Source of the DNA: Brevundimonas vesicularis
Lineage (GTDB): Bacteria > Pseudomonadota > Alphaproteobacteria > Caulobacterales > Caulobacteraceae
Direction: 5' to 3'
Assembly (NCBI RefSeq): GCF_014204545.1
Contig: NZ_JACHLJ010000004.1
Location: 83,933-147,932, forward strand
Length of the DNA: 64,000 nucleotides
Shown: piece by piece, positions 17,401 through 24,765 of the stretch
Layout: each line of letters opens with the position of its first letter
Position numbering within the stretch: position 1 is the stretch's first letter
Position numbers and translations under genes: made by a program
Notes under the pieces: model-generated
The model's input: only the letters and a program-made list of their open reading frames with translations
The model's database searches: none
What the model was told of the DNA's origin: nothing

Positions 17401-17967
17401 ATGTACGCGGTGATCAAGACCGGCGGCAAGCAGTACCGGGTCCAACCGGGCGACACCATCGTCGTCGAAAAGCTCGACGGCGACGCCGGCGCTGAGCTGA
17501 AGTTCGACAGCGTCCTGATGCTGGGCGGCGACAAGGGCGTGACCCTGGGCGCCCCCCTGATCGACGGCGCCTTCGTCGGCGCGACCCTGGTCGAGACCCG
17601 CAAGGGTGAGAAGATCAAGATCTTCAAGAAGACCCGTCGCCAGGGCTATCGCCGCACGAACGGCCATCGCCAGATGGAATCGGTCCTGCGCATCACCGGC
17701 ATCGAAGGCGCCGGCGAGACCGCCAAGTGGGAGGGCAAGGTCGATCTGACCACCAAGGCCGAGATCAACCTGCGCGCTCGCAACCTGGCCGCTCGTGACG
17801 CAACGTCCTCGCTGGGTTCGACCGAGACGGTCGTGACCGACGTGGACGGCGCCGAGGTCAAGGGCGTCGTGGTCGAGAGCTCGGCTCCCACCCAAGACTC
17901 TGGCAAGAAGGCCCCGGTCAAGAAGAAGGCTGCGCCCAAGGCTGAAGCCGCCGGCGACGAAGCCTAA
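17401..17967 (+). CDS. rplU: 50S ribosomal protein L21 with C-terminal extension
   Basis: The N-terminal ~105 residues are a standard L21 (MYAVIKTGGKQYRVQPGDTI, then KKTRRQGYRRTNGHRQ, the rRNA-binding region). The protein is 188 residues against about 103 in E. coli. The extra part begins as an Ala/Lys/Glu-bearing domain and ends in a basic KKAPVKKKAAPKAEA tail. Long L21 proteins of this sort are usual in several alphaproteobacterial orders. First gene of rplU-rpmA, behind a hairpin-bearing leader. Confidence 0.95.
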   Translation: MYAVIKTGGKQYRVQPGDTIVVEKLDGDAGAELKFDSVLMLGGDKGVTLGAPLIDGAFVGATLVETRKGEKIKIFKKTRRQGYRRTNGHRQMESVLRITGIEGAGETAKWEGKVDLTTKAEINLRARNLAARDATSSLGSTETVVTDVDGAEVKGVVVESSAPTQDSGKKAPVKKKAAPKAEAAGDEA

Positions 17968-18008
17968 GACATTCACCGGCGCCTCGGCGCCAGACCTAAG
18001 TTACGGAC

Positions 18009-18050
18009 GCGCTCAAGTAGGCCGAAAGGCCGGTAGCGCACCAAGAAAGT
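18009..18050 (+). promoter_or_regulatory. Conserved hairpin leader motif, copy A (upstream of rpmA)
   Basis: The RNA would fold as GCGCT (18009-18013) paired with AGCGC (18035-18039), enclosing GGCC-GAAA-GGCC (18020-18031), a four-base-pair stem closed by a GNRA tetraloop. The motif ends in AAGAAAGT. A second copy with 36 of 42 matching positions sits at 27604-27645 before an rsuA-like gene, with the stem kept. It lies 14 bases before the rpmA start and may regulate L27 synthesis. Confidence 0.6.
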
Positions 18051-18063
18051 ACGGAGCGGCAAG

Positions 18064-18351
18064 ATGGCTCACAAGAAATCCGGTGGTTCGTCGCGTAACG
18101 GTCGCGACTCCGAGTCGAAGCGCCTTGGCGTGAAGAAGTATGGCGGCGAGCGCGTGCTGGCCGGCAACATCATCGTGCGCCAACGCGGCACCACCTTCCA
18201 CGCCGGTGAGAACATGGGCATGGGCCGCGACCACACCCTGTTCGCCCTGACGAACGGCGCTGTGAAATTCACCACCAAACGTGGCGGCCGTTGTTACGTG
18301 TCGATCCTCGCGGCCAATGACGACGCCGCTCAGGCGATGGCCGCCGAGTAA
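18064..18351 (+). CDS. rpmA: 50S ribosomal protein L27
   Basis: 95 residues, full length, starting [16 protein letters not shown]. There is no Firmicute-type N-terminal cleavage extension, so the flexible tail reaching the peptidyl-transferase centre begins directly. The core [23 protein letters not shown] is split here only by its usual glycines. It is preceded by the hairpin motif and followed by a strong hairpin terminator. Confidence 0.95.
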   Translation: MAHKKSGGSSRNGRDSESKRLGVKKYGGERVLAGNIIVRQRGTTFHAGENMGMGRDHTLFALTNGAVKFTTKRGGRCYVSILAANDDAAQAMAAE

Positions 18352-18420
18352 CGCAGTCTGGACCTTCCCGGATCGCGTTGCTCCTGCCAGCAGCCGATCC
18401 GGACCAGGGATGATAATCCG

Positions 18421-18448
18421 CGGGGAGTCTGGATCACCAGGCTCCCCG
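18421..18448 (+). terminator. Rho-independent-type hairpin after rpmA
   Basis: An eleven-base stem with one G-T pair (GGGGAGTCTGG with CCAGGCTCCCC, extended by one C-G pair) closes an ATCA tetraloop and is followed by GTTTGCGTTT. Upstream, 18367-18402 also holds an imperfect hairpin (CCGGATCG/CGATCCGG arms). Confidence 0.7.
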
Positions 18449-18518
18449 TTTGCGTTTCCCCGCCTCGAGGACCGTCCGAGCCCTTCAAGGAGATGGTCGA
18501 CAATCCGAGGCAACGCCC

Positions 18519-19052
18519 ATGTGCGTCATCGAAACCTCTCCTGTCGTCGAGACGCGGCGCCTGATCCTGCGCGCGCCCGCGCCCCAGGATGCGCCGCGCA
18601 TCGCCGCCCTGGCCAACGACCTGGACATCGCGCGCATGACCAGGCGGATGCCGCATCCGTTTCAGATGCGCGATGCCGACGACTTCGTGCTGCAGGTCGC
18701 CTCGCAGGACCCAAGACGAGCCAACACCTTCGTCATCGACCATGAGGACGTGGGGCCCATCGGCGTCATCGGCCTGTTCGAGGGCGAAGACCGGGTGCCG
18801 GAAACCGGCTACTGGATCGGGCGCGAATACTGGGGCCGGGGCTTCGCCACCGAGGCGCTGGACGCCGCCCTGGTCTGGGCCAGCCGCAAGTGGAAGCGCC
18901 GGGCGCTGGTCGCCGGGCATTTCGCCGACAATCCGGCCTCTGGCCGCGTGCTGGAAAAGGCGGGCTTTCTCTACACCGGAGAGACGCGCCGGGCGTGGAG
19001 CCGGGCGCGTCGGGCCGAGGCCGATACCCGCATGATGGTGTGGCTGGCCTGA
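18519..19052 (+). CDS. GNAT family N-acetyltransferase (RimJ/RimL-like)
   Basis: A 177-residue acetyltransferase. Motifs are ETRRLILRAP at the start, GYWIGREYWGRGFATEAL (the acetyl-CoA loop region) and VLEKAGFLYTGE. The ATG at 18519 with GAGG eight bases upstream is preferred over an upstream in-frame ATG that would run through the rpmA terminator region. The pattern is typical of RimJ-type enzymes that acetylate protein N-termini or small molecules; the substrate is not predictable. Confidence 0.85.
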   Translation: MCVIETSPVVETRRLILRAPAPQDAPRIAALANDLDIARMTRRMPHPFQMRDADDFVLQVASQDPRRANTFVIDHEDVGPIGVIGLFEGEDRVPETGYWIGREYWGRGFATEALDAALVWASRKWKRRALVAGHFADNPASGRVLEKAGFLYTGETRRAWSRARRAEADTRMMVWLA

Positions 19053-19068
19053 CGGCCAGCCCGCAATG

Positions 19069-19266
19069 TCAGCCGCCCGCCAGGGCGGGGCCATAAACGG
19101 CCGCGACGGCGACGGCGCCCACCACCAGCATGGCGCCCGCGCCAGCGATGAAGGTGGCGATGGTCTTGGACCGGCGACGCCGCATGCCGCCCGCCTTGTA
19201 TTTGCGGATGATGACCGACGGCCCTCGCGTAAAGGCCTCGGATCCTATGATATTGTGTTGGGACAA
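19069..19266 (-). CDS. Small single-pass membrane protein, unknown
   Basis: A 65-residue protein with a basic stretch (MRRRRSKTIATF) followed by one membrane helix (about residues 39-61). The start is TTG, supported by GGGGAG eight bases upstream. No family recognised. It lies convergent to the GNAT gene and separate from the next lipoprotein gene. Confidence 0.55.
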   Translation of the reverse strand: MSQHNIIGSEAFTRGPSVIIRKYKAGGMRRRRSKTIATFIAGAGAMLVVGAVAVAAVYGPALAGG

Positions 19267-19381
19267 GAAAAAAGCTCCCCGAACTCTCGCACAGAAGCAG
19301 CGATCAGTCCGGGGCGCTCGTGGTCAGAAGATGGCGATCCGCGTTACCGGGGTCGCATCTTCGTGAGAAGGGGAGTGCGGG

Positions 19382-19897
19382 TCACAGGGTGACGGAGATG
19401 ACCCGGCCGCCGCGCGTCTGCACCGACTGCATCAGCACCAGGGGCGCATCGCCCGAGGTGACTGGCACGATCAGGAACCAGCCGCCGTCGGGCAGGGCGT
19501 CGAAGCGGAAGCGGCCGTTCTCGCACCGTTCAGAGCGGACATAGTTGCGATAGTCGGCGTTGGCGTCGGCGACGGTCCGGGCGCGGACGACGGCGGCAGG
19601 CACGGCCGCGCGCTGGGTCGAGCCGTACAGGGTGCGAATGCGCGCGCGCGTATAGGGCGTGTCCGGCGTCAGGCCGACGCTGGCGACGCAATCAAAGGCC
19701 TTGCCGTCCCGGGCGAAGGCGATCTGGCCCTGGATGCTGTTGCGACCGGGCATTTGGGACCAGCCGAAATCGGCCTCGTTGAACGCGGCCGGACCCCCGT
19801 TCGGCAGGCCGCCGCCGGCGGTCGGCGCACAGGCGGAGAGGGCTGCGGCGGTCAGGGCGAGAGCCAGGCCAGGGGCGGCGAACGAACGGATCGACAT
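19382..19897 (-). CDS. Putative lipoprotein, unknown
   Basis: A 171-residue exported protein. The N-terminus is a signal peptide with lipobox LSAC (C22). The mature part has two further cysteines and a beta-rich domain ending PLVLMQSVQTRGGRVISVTL, reminiscent of carboxypeptidase-regulatory-like or transthyretin-like folds (DALPDGGWFLIVPV). No function can be assigned. It is monocistronic, with both neighbours far enough to have their own promoters. Confidence 0.7.
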   Translation of the reverse strand: MSIRSFAAPGLALALTAAALSACAPTAGGGLPNGGPAAFNEADFGWSQMPGRNSIQGQIAFARDGKAFDCVASVGLTPDTPYTRARIRTLYGSTQRAAVPAAVVRARTVADANADYRNYVRSERCENGRFRFDALPDGGWFLIVPVTSGDAPLVLMQSVQTRGGRVISVTL

Positions 19898-20000
19898 GGG
19901 GCTTCCTCCGGGATTTCGGGGTCGTGGGGGACGACGTTCCCCACTATCGCACGACAGGCCGGGCGACTTCCACGCTCAAGATTCCCCCTCTGGACCCGGA

Positions 20001-20035
20001 CCCGACAACGCGCCAAACAGGCCCGACAACGCGCC
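20001..20035. repeat. Short tandem direct repeat upstream of ilvA
   Basis: CCCGACAACGCGCC occurs exactly twice, 21 bases apart, in the ilvA leader. It is too short to be called a mobile element; it could be a binding site pair or chance duplication. Confidence 0.5.
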
Positions 20036-20071
20036 CAGTCGTCGAGGCGCGACAGCTCGGAAACGCCCCGC

Positions 20072-21274
20072 ATGACCGTCACCTTCGCCGATATCCAAGC
20101 CGCGCGCACCCGGATCGCCGGCGCGGTCGACCGCACCCCGACCCGCTATTCCAGAAAGCTGTCGCAGCTGACGGGAGCCGAGGTCTGGGTGAAGTTCGAC
20201 AATCTTCAATTCACCGGCAGCTTCAAGGAGCGCGGCGCCCTGAACCGGTTGCTGATGCTTAGCCCCGACGAGATGAAGCGCGGCGTGGTGGCCGCCAGCG
20301 CAGGCAACCACGCCCAGGCCCTGGCCTATCACGGCGGCCGGCTGGGCGTGCCCGTCACTATCGTGATGCCGCAGGGCACGCCCTTCGCCAAGATCAACGG
20401 CACGCGGTCGCACGGGGCGACCGTGGTGATCGAGGGCCTGGACTTCACCGGCTCGACCGAGGCGGCCAAAAGGCTGGAGGCCGAGAAAGGCTATGTCTTC
20501 GTCTCGGCCTTTGACGACGAAGGCATCGTGGCGGGCCAGGGCGTCTGCGCCATCGAGCTTCTGGAGGATGCGCCCGAGGTCGAGGCCCTGATCATCCCCA
20601 TCGGCGGCGGCGGGCTGATTGCGGGCTGCGCCATTGCGGCCAAGGCGATGAAGCCGGACATCAAGGTCTTCGGCGTCGAGGCCGCGCGCTATCCTTCCTT
20701 CACCGCCAAACGGGCGGGCAAGCCGCCGGTCTGCACCGGGCAAACCATCGCCGAGGGGATCGCCATCAAGGCGGTTGGCGACATTCCCTTCGCCCTGGCC
20801 GACCCGCTGGTGGATGAGGTCTTCGTCTGCGAGGAGCCGCATTTCGAACGGGCCGTCGCCACCTATGTCACCTATGAGAAGACGGTGGCCGAGGGCGCGG
20901 GCGCCGGCGGTCTGGCGGCGCTGCTGGCCTATCCCGAGCGGTTCAAGGGGATGAAGGTCGGGCTGGAGCTGTGCGGCGGAAACATCGATGCGCGGATGCT
21001 GGCGGTCGTCCTGAACCGCGAAATGGTCCGTGAGCGCAGATTGATCGTCTATCGCATCCTGGGCGACGACCGGCCCGGCATGTTGTCGGCCATGGCGGCG
21101 GTGATCGGGGGACTGGGCGGCAACATCATCGACGTGGTCCACAACCGTCTGGCGCTGGACGTGCCGGCCAAGGGCGCCGAGTTCGACATCATGGTCGAAA
21201 CGCGCGATAGCGCCCACGCCGACGAGATCGGCGAGGCCTTGAAGGAACGCGGCTATGAACTTCGGATGGGGTAG
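20072..21274 (+). CDS. ilvA: Threonine ammonia-lyase (threonine dehydratase)
   Basis: A 400-residue PLP enzyme. The cofactor lysine is in TGSFKERGALNR (about residue 54), the phosphate-binding loop is GGGGLIAG, and a C-terminal ACT domain begins near residue 325 (YRILGDDRPGMLSAMAAV). It deaminates threonine to 2-oxobutanoate; with an ACT domain it may be the biosynthetic, isoleucine-feeding form or a TdcB-like catabolic form. The ATG at 20072 is chosen because upstream codons run through Arg-rich non-coding sequence. The next gene overlaps its last 20 bases. Confidence 0.88.
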   Translation: MTVTFADIQAARTRIAGAVDRTPTRYSRKLSQLTGAEVWVKFDNLQFTGSFKERGALNRLLMLSPDEMKRGVVAASAGNHAQALAYHGGRLGVPVTIVMPQGTPFAKINGTRSHGATVVIEGLDFTGSTEAAKRLEAEKGYVFVSAFDDEGIVAGQGVCAIELLEDAPEVEALIIPIGGGGLIAGCAIAAKAMKPDIKVFGVEAARYPSFTAKRAGKPPVCTGQTIAEGIAIKAVGDIPFALADPLVDEVFVCEEPHFERAVATYVTYEKTVAEGAGAGGLAALLAYPERFKGMKVGLELCGGNIDARMLAVVLNREMVRERRLIVYRILGDDRPGMLSAMAAVIGGLGGNIIDVVHNRLALDVPAKGAEFDIMVETRDSAHADEIGEALKERGYELRMG

Positions 21275-21770
21275 GGCGGCAATCGTCGCGGCCTTCTTGC
21301 TGTCGGGCTGCGGCCAGGCCGAGCCGGTCGATCCGAACGCGAGCAAGGCCGAGGCGGCCGCCTTCATGGCCAAGAACGCTACGGAAGAGGGCGTTCAGAC
21401 CCTGCCCAGCGGCCTGCAATACAAGGTGGTTCAGGCGGGACCGGCCGGCGGCGTCAGCCCGGACCGCAACGACCTGGTCAAGGTCGATTACGAGGGCAAG
21501 CTGGTCGACAACAGCGTGTTCGACAGCTCCTTCGCGCGCGGGGCGCCTGCGGTGTTCACGCCTGAGGAAGTGGTCAAGGGTTGGACCGAAGCCTTGCAGA
21601 AGATGCGCGTCGGCGACGAATGGCTGCTCTATGTCCCGCCCGAGCTGGGTTATGGCGAGCAGGGCAATCCCAAGATCCCCGCCAACTCGGTGCTGATCTT
21701 CCGCCTGAAGCTGCTCGACGTGGCCAAGGTGCCAGGCGGCGGATCGGGCGTCGGCACGGCGATGGGGTGA
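21255..21770 (+). CDS. FKBP-type peptidyl-prolyl cis-trans isomerase, lipoprotein
   Basis: A 171-residue exported protein with lipobox LLSGC (C19) and a full FKBP domain. Landmarks are VKVDYEGKLVDNSVFDSS, VVKGWTEALQKMRVGDEW and PPELGYGEQGNPKIPANSVLIF. It likely assists folding of periplasmic or outer-membrane proteins. It overlaps the ilvA end by 20 bases in another frame, so translation is probably coupled. A hairpin follows. Confidence 0.88.
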   Translation: MNFGWGRAAIVAAFLLSGCGQAEPVDPNASKAEAAAFMAKNATEEGVQTLPSGLQYKVVQAGPAGGVSPDRNDLVKVDYEGKLVDNSVFDSSFARGAPAVFTPEEVVKGWTEALQKMRVGDEWLLYVPPELGYGEQGNPKIPANSVLIFRLKLLDVAKVPGGGSGVGTAMG

Positions 21771-21785
21771 CCCTTACGCAACTCA

Positions 21786-21811
21786 TCTCCTCCCTGCGAA
21801 ACGAGAGGAGA
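21786..21811. terminator. Hairpin between convergent FKBP and queG genes
   Basis: A seven-base perfect stem TCTCCTC/GAGGAGA with a twelve-base loop sits between the two stop codons and can act on either strand. Confidence 0.55.
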
Positions 21812-21813
21812 CC

Positions 21814-22923
21814 TTAAGCGCGTCGCCATTCGCTCAGAACCTGAGGATCGGTCTCGGTCGTCGCCTTGGCCAGGGCCGCGAACTCGTCGGGCGGCGTCAA
21901 TTGTGACAGGGCCCAGACGGCGGCGCCGCGCACCAGGGGCGAGGGGTCGGCCAGAAGGGCTTTCGTGGGGGCGATCAGGGTCACGTCGGCCGAGTTGCCG
22001 ACGGCGTAGAGGACGTTTCGCAGGAAGCGGTCGCGGCCGATCCGCTTGACCGGGCTCTTGGTGAACAGGGCGCGGAAGGCGGCGTCGTCCAGCGTCAGCA
22101 GGTCATGCAGGCGTGGGCTTTGAAAAGCCGGGCGGGGCGCCAGCCGGATTTCGCGGGCTTCCTGGGCGAACTTGTTCCACGGGCAGACCGCCAGACAGTC
22201 GTCGCAGCCATAGATGCGCGATCCGGTCAGGGTGCGGAACTCGATTGGCCAGGGACCGGCGAACTCGATGGTCAGGTAGGACAGGCAGCGCCGGGCGTCG
22301 AGCTGGAACGGGGCGGGGAAGGCCTTGGTCGGACAGGCGTCGAGACAGGCGGTGCACCGGCCGCAACGTTCGGTCTCGGCCGCGTCCGGCTCGATCTCGG
22401 CGGCGGTCAGGATGGTGCCCAGAAACAGCCAGTTGCCATGGTTGCGGCTGAGCAGATTGGTGTGCTTGCCCTGCCAGCCCAGGCCGGCGCGCTGGGCCAG
22501 GGGTTTCTCCATCAGGGGGGCGGTGTCGACGAAGACCTTGATGTCGGCGCCGTTGCGGGCCGCGATCTGGCCGGCCAGCTGTTTCAGCCGGCCCTTGATG
22601 ACCTCGTGATAGTCGTCGCCACGCGCATAGACCGAGATGTATCCGGCCGAGCCGTCGGCCAGCTGATCCAGCGGGTTCTGCTCAGGGCCGTAGTTCATGC
22701 CCAGGACGATGGCGGTCTTGGCCTCCTCCCACATGGCGGTCGGGTGCTGGCGGCGGTCCAGCGTCGTTTCCATCCATTCCATGTCGCCATGCCGACCCTC
22801 GTCCACGAAACGCCGCAGTCGCTCGCCCGCCGGCCAGGCGTCGGCCGCCGAGGCGAACCGGCAGACATCGAAGCCGAGCTCGGCCGCGCGCTGGCGGATG
22901 AAGGTTTTCAGGCGGTCGGACAC
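21814..22923 (-). CDS. queG: Epoxyqueuosine reductase
   Basis: 369 residues with GTG start. Two ferredoxin-like 4Fe-4S motifs are visible: CGRCTACLDACPTKAFP (about residue 189) and CDDCLAVCPWNK (about residue 239), plus a C-terminal HEAT-like repeat (LIAPTKALLADPSPLVRGAA). The N-terminal cobalamin-binding domain includes GMNYGP. It carries out the last step of queuosine synthesis, epoxyqueuosine to queuosine in tRNA anticodons. Confidence 0.93.
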   Translation of the reverse strand: MSDRLKTFIRQRAAELGFDVCRFASAADAWPAGERLRRFVDEGRHGDMEWMETTLDRRQHPTAMWEEAKTAIVLGMNYGPEQNPLDQLADGSAGYISVYARGDDYHEVIKGRLKQLAGQIAARNGADIKVFVDTAPLMEKPLAQRAGLGWQGKHTNLLSRNHGNWLFLGTILTAAEIEPDAAETERCGRCTACLDACPTKAFPAPFQLDARRCLSYLTIEFAGPWPIEFRTLTGSRIYGCDDCLAVCPWNKFAQEAREIRLAPRPAFQSPRLHDLLTLDDAAFRALFTKSPVKRIGRDRFLRNVLYAVGNSADVTLIAPTKALLADPSPLVRGAAVWALSQLTPPDEFAALAKATTETDPQVLSEWRRA

Positions 22924-22942
22924 GGGCGGGGGATAGCATGAA

Positions 22943-23087
22943 GTCTCCTCCGTGCGGAGCGGGGAGGTGGCGCGGCGCGTCTTCGCGCCGTGACGGAGGG
23001 GTTCTTCAGCGCATCACCGACGTCTGTGGGATTTCAAAAGCCCCTCCACCGCTTCGCGGTCCTCCTCCCCACAAGTGGGGAGGAGAC
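22943..23087. repeat. Intergenic palindromic element (REP/MITE-like)
   Basis: A 145-bp element bounded by nine-base inverted ends, GTCTCCTCC (22943-22951) and GGAGGAGAC (23079-23087). Inside are a CGGCGCG-TCTT-CGCGCCG hairpin and, near the right end, CTCCCCAC-AA-GTGGGGAG. It fills the whole queG/DUF2239 gap. Elements of this look are dispersed in Caulobacterales intergenic DNA; no second copy is seen in this window. Confidence 0.55.
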
Positions 23088-23089
23088 GG

Positions 23090-23617
23090 TCATGCGCCGT
23101 CGAACAGTTCAAGAAGCTGGGCCCGAATGTCAGTGGGCCAGGGGGCGATCAGGGCGGTCAGACGATCGCGGTCGCTGGCGAACAGGGCGCGGCTGGCCTC
23201 TTCGAAGTCGGGGGCGTCGCCGGCCATCTCGACCATGAAGCCGTAGGCGGCGTCGGCGCGACGGCGGCGTGCATCGTTGTCGGCGCCGGTCTTGCGGGCC
23301 TGTTCCACCAGACGGCGCAGGGCGGCCGAGGCGCCGCCCGGCTGGGTCGCCAGCCAGTCCCAGTGGCGAGGCAAAAGCGTGACCTCGCGCGCGGCGACGC
23401 CCAGACGCGGACGGCCGCGCTTTGGAGCCGGAGCCGGTTCTTGTTCCCGAAGATCCAGATCGACCGGCCGACCGGTCGCCAGATCGAACACGCGCAGCGC
23501 GGCTTGAGGCGAGGCCGCCAGGGTTTTGCGAAAGGCGGCCGCCACGGCGGCGTCCGAGCCTCTTGCGATGCGTCGCGGGCCGTCGAACAGGACCAGATCA
23601 CGATCTTCGTCGCTCAT
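23090..23617 (-). CDS. DUF2239 family protein
   Basis: A 175-residue soluble protein. The central KRGRPRLGVAAREVTLLPRH followed by DWLATQPGGASAALRRLVE is the hallmark of DUF2239, a family without assigned function. The stretch resembles DNA- or nucleic-acid-binding helices. It is divergent from a GIY-YIG gene, and the 58-bp gap carries two near-identical boxes, one only three bases before this ATG. It could therefore be a regulator of the pair, but that is inference. Confidence 0.75.
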   Translation of the reverse strand: MSDEDRDLVLFDGPRRIARGSDAAVAAAFRKTLAASPQAALRVFDLATGRPVDLDLREQEPAPAPKRGRPRLGVAAREVTLLPRHWDWLATQPGGASAALRRLVEQARKTGADNDARRRRADAAYGFMVEMAGDAPDFEEASRALFASDRDRLTALIAPWPTDIRAQLLELFDGA

Positions 23618-23620
23618 GTA

Positions 23621-23664
23621 TTTACCCGGATGAAATTATCCGTCATGTTTATACCCGGATAAAT
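23621..23664. promoter_or_regulatory. Duplicated operator-like boxes between DUF2239 and GIY-YIG genes
   Basis: TACCCGGAT occurs at 23623-23631 and again at 23652-23660, 29 bases apart. Each is flanked by AT-rich inverted arms (ATTT...AAAT and TTTAT...ATAAA), giving imperfect palindromes. One box abuts the DUF2239 start and the other lies 15 bases before the GIY-YIG start. This fits a shared divergent operator controlling both genes, unusual in its position right at the start codons. Confidence 0.55.
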
Positions 23665-23675
23665 AGGAGAAGGCC

Positions 23676-24011
23676 ATGACGCCGGCAAGTCGCAAGCTGA
23701 AGATCGCGGAATACAAGGAGCGGCCGACCATCGCCGGGGTCTTCGCCGTGATCTGCAGCGCGACGGGACAGGTCTGGGTCGGCAAGAGCCGCCATATCGA
23801 CACCGAACAGAACGGCCTTTGGTTCGCGCTGCGCCACGGCGGCAGTCCCTATCGGTCGCTTGAGGCGGCGTGGCAGGCGCATGCGCCCGAGGACTTTCGG
23901 TTCGAACAGCTGGACCGACTGCCGGAGGACATCTCGGACCTGCGGCGCAAGGACGAACTGGTCAGCCGGGCGAAGCTGTGGATCGCGCGGCTGGGGGCGG
24001 AAGCGCTTTAG
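23676..24011 (+). CDS. GIY-YIG nuclease family protein
   Basis: A 111-residue single-domain protein. The variant GIY-YIG motif is GVFAVICSATGQVWVGKS (about residues 21-38, with GVF and WVG). A small helical part with SLEAAWQAHAPEDFRFEQLDR supplies the later acidic residue of the fold. A start ATG follows AGGAGAAGG. Its pairing with DUF2239 suggests a small nucleic-acid-processing unit of unknown target. Confidence 0.75.
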   Translation: MTPASRKLKIAEYKERPTIAGVFAVICSATGQVWVGKSRHIDTEQNGLWFALRHGGSPYRSLEAAWQAHAPEDFRFEQLDRLPEDISDLRRKDELVSRAKLWIARLGAEAL

Positions 24012-24017
24012 GGGCGC

Positions 24018-24704
24018 CTAGAAGTCCAAATCCGCGTACCAGGCCGATGGCGGCACGCCGACGAAGCGGTCGGCGAGCAGAGGGCGGAAGCAGGGGCGGG
24101 ATTTGAGCTTGGAGTACCAGGTCTTTAGGCCTGGCCAGGTCTTCCACTGGATCTCGCCGAAATAGTCCAGCACCGACAGGTGGGCGGCGGCGATCAGATC
24201 GGCTTGGGACAGGCGTCGGCCGGCCAGCCAGTCGCGCGCGGCGACCAGGTCTTCGAGCATGGCGAGATGGGATTTCAGGGCGTCGCGGCCGTCGCGCAGG
24301 GCGCGGGCCTCGGGCGGGCCGAGCTTGAGCAGGGGTTTCTCCATCCGCTCGTGCAGCAGGACGGCGTCGACCTCGTCCATGAAGCGGCGCTCGAACCAGC
24401 CGGTCAGGCGGCGCGCCTCGGCGCGTTCGGCGAGGTCGGCGGGCAGCAGCAGCGGCCCCTTCTGCTGATCCTCGATCCAGCCCAGGATGGCGGGCAGTTC
24501 GCACAGCACCAGCGGACGGCCGCGATCCATCGTCTGGATCACAGGGGGCAGGCCGGACGGATTGAAGTCATTGACCGGGCAATCGTCCTCCCACGGACGG
24601 ACCAGGGTGTCGGTCCATTCGATCCGCGCCTCTCCCAGCGCCAGTCGCGCGGCGCGCGAGGCGGGCTGGAAGGCGAAGTGGAAGAGAACGCAAGGGTCGG
24701 CCAT
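24018..24704 (-). CDS. fzlA: GST-fold protein, probable FtsZ-localized protein A
   Basis: A 228-residue glutathione-S-transferase-like protein with N-terminal thioredoxin-like and C-terminal all-helical halves. Residues matching those I recall as important in Caulobacter FzlA are present at the same positions: W38, E119 and a C-terminal YADLDF tail with D227. FzlA binds FtsZ filaments and links the Z-ring to septal wall synthesis in Alphaproteobacteria. Otherwise it would be an ordinary GST. Monocistronic; its stop is seven bases from the convergent GIY-YIG stop. Confidence 0.65.
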   Translation of the reverse strand: MADPCVLFHFAFQPASRAARLALGEARIEWTDTLVRPWEDDCPVNDFNPSGLPPVIQTMDRGRPLVLCELPAILGWIEDQQKGPLLLPADLAERAEARRLTGWFERRFMDEVDAVLLHERMEKPLLKLGPPEARALRDGRDALKSHLAMLEDLVAARDWLAGRRLSQADLIAAAHLSVLDYFGEIQWKTWPGLKTWYSKLKSRPCFRPLLADRFVGVPPSAWYADLDF

Positions 24705-24765
24705 CTGCGGTTGATGCGCCCGGACCCGTTAATGCGCGTTTACTGCATTGAAATTGGACGCAAGG

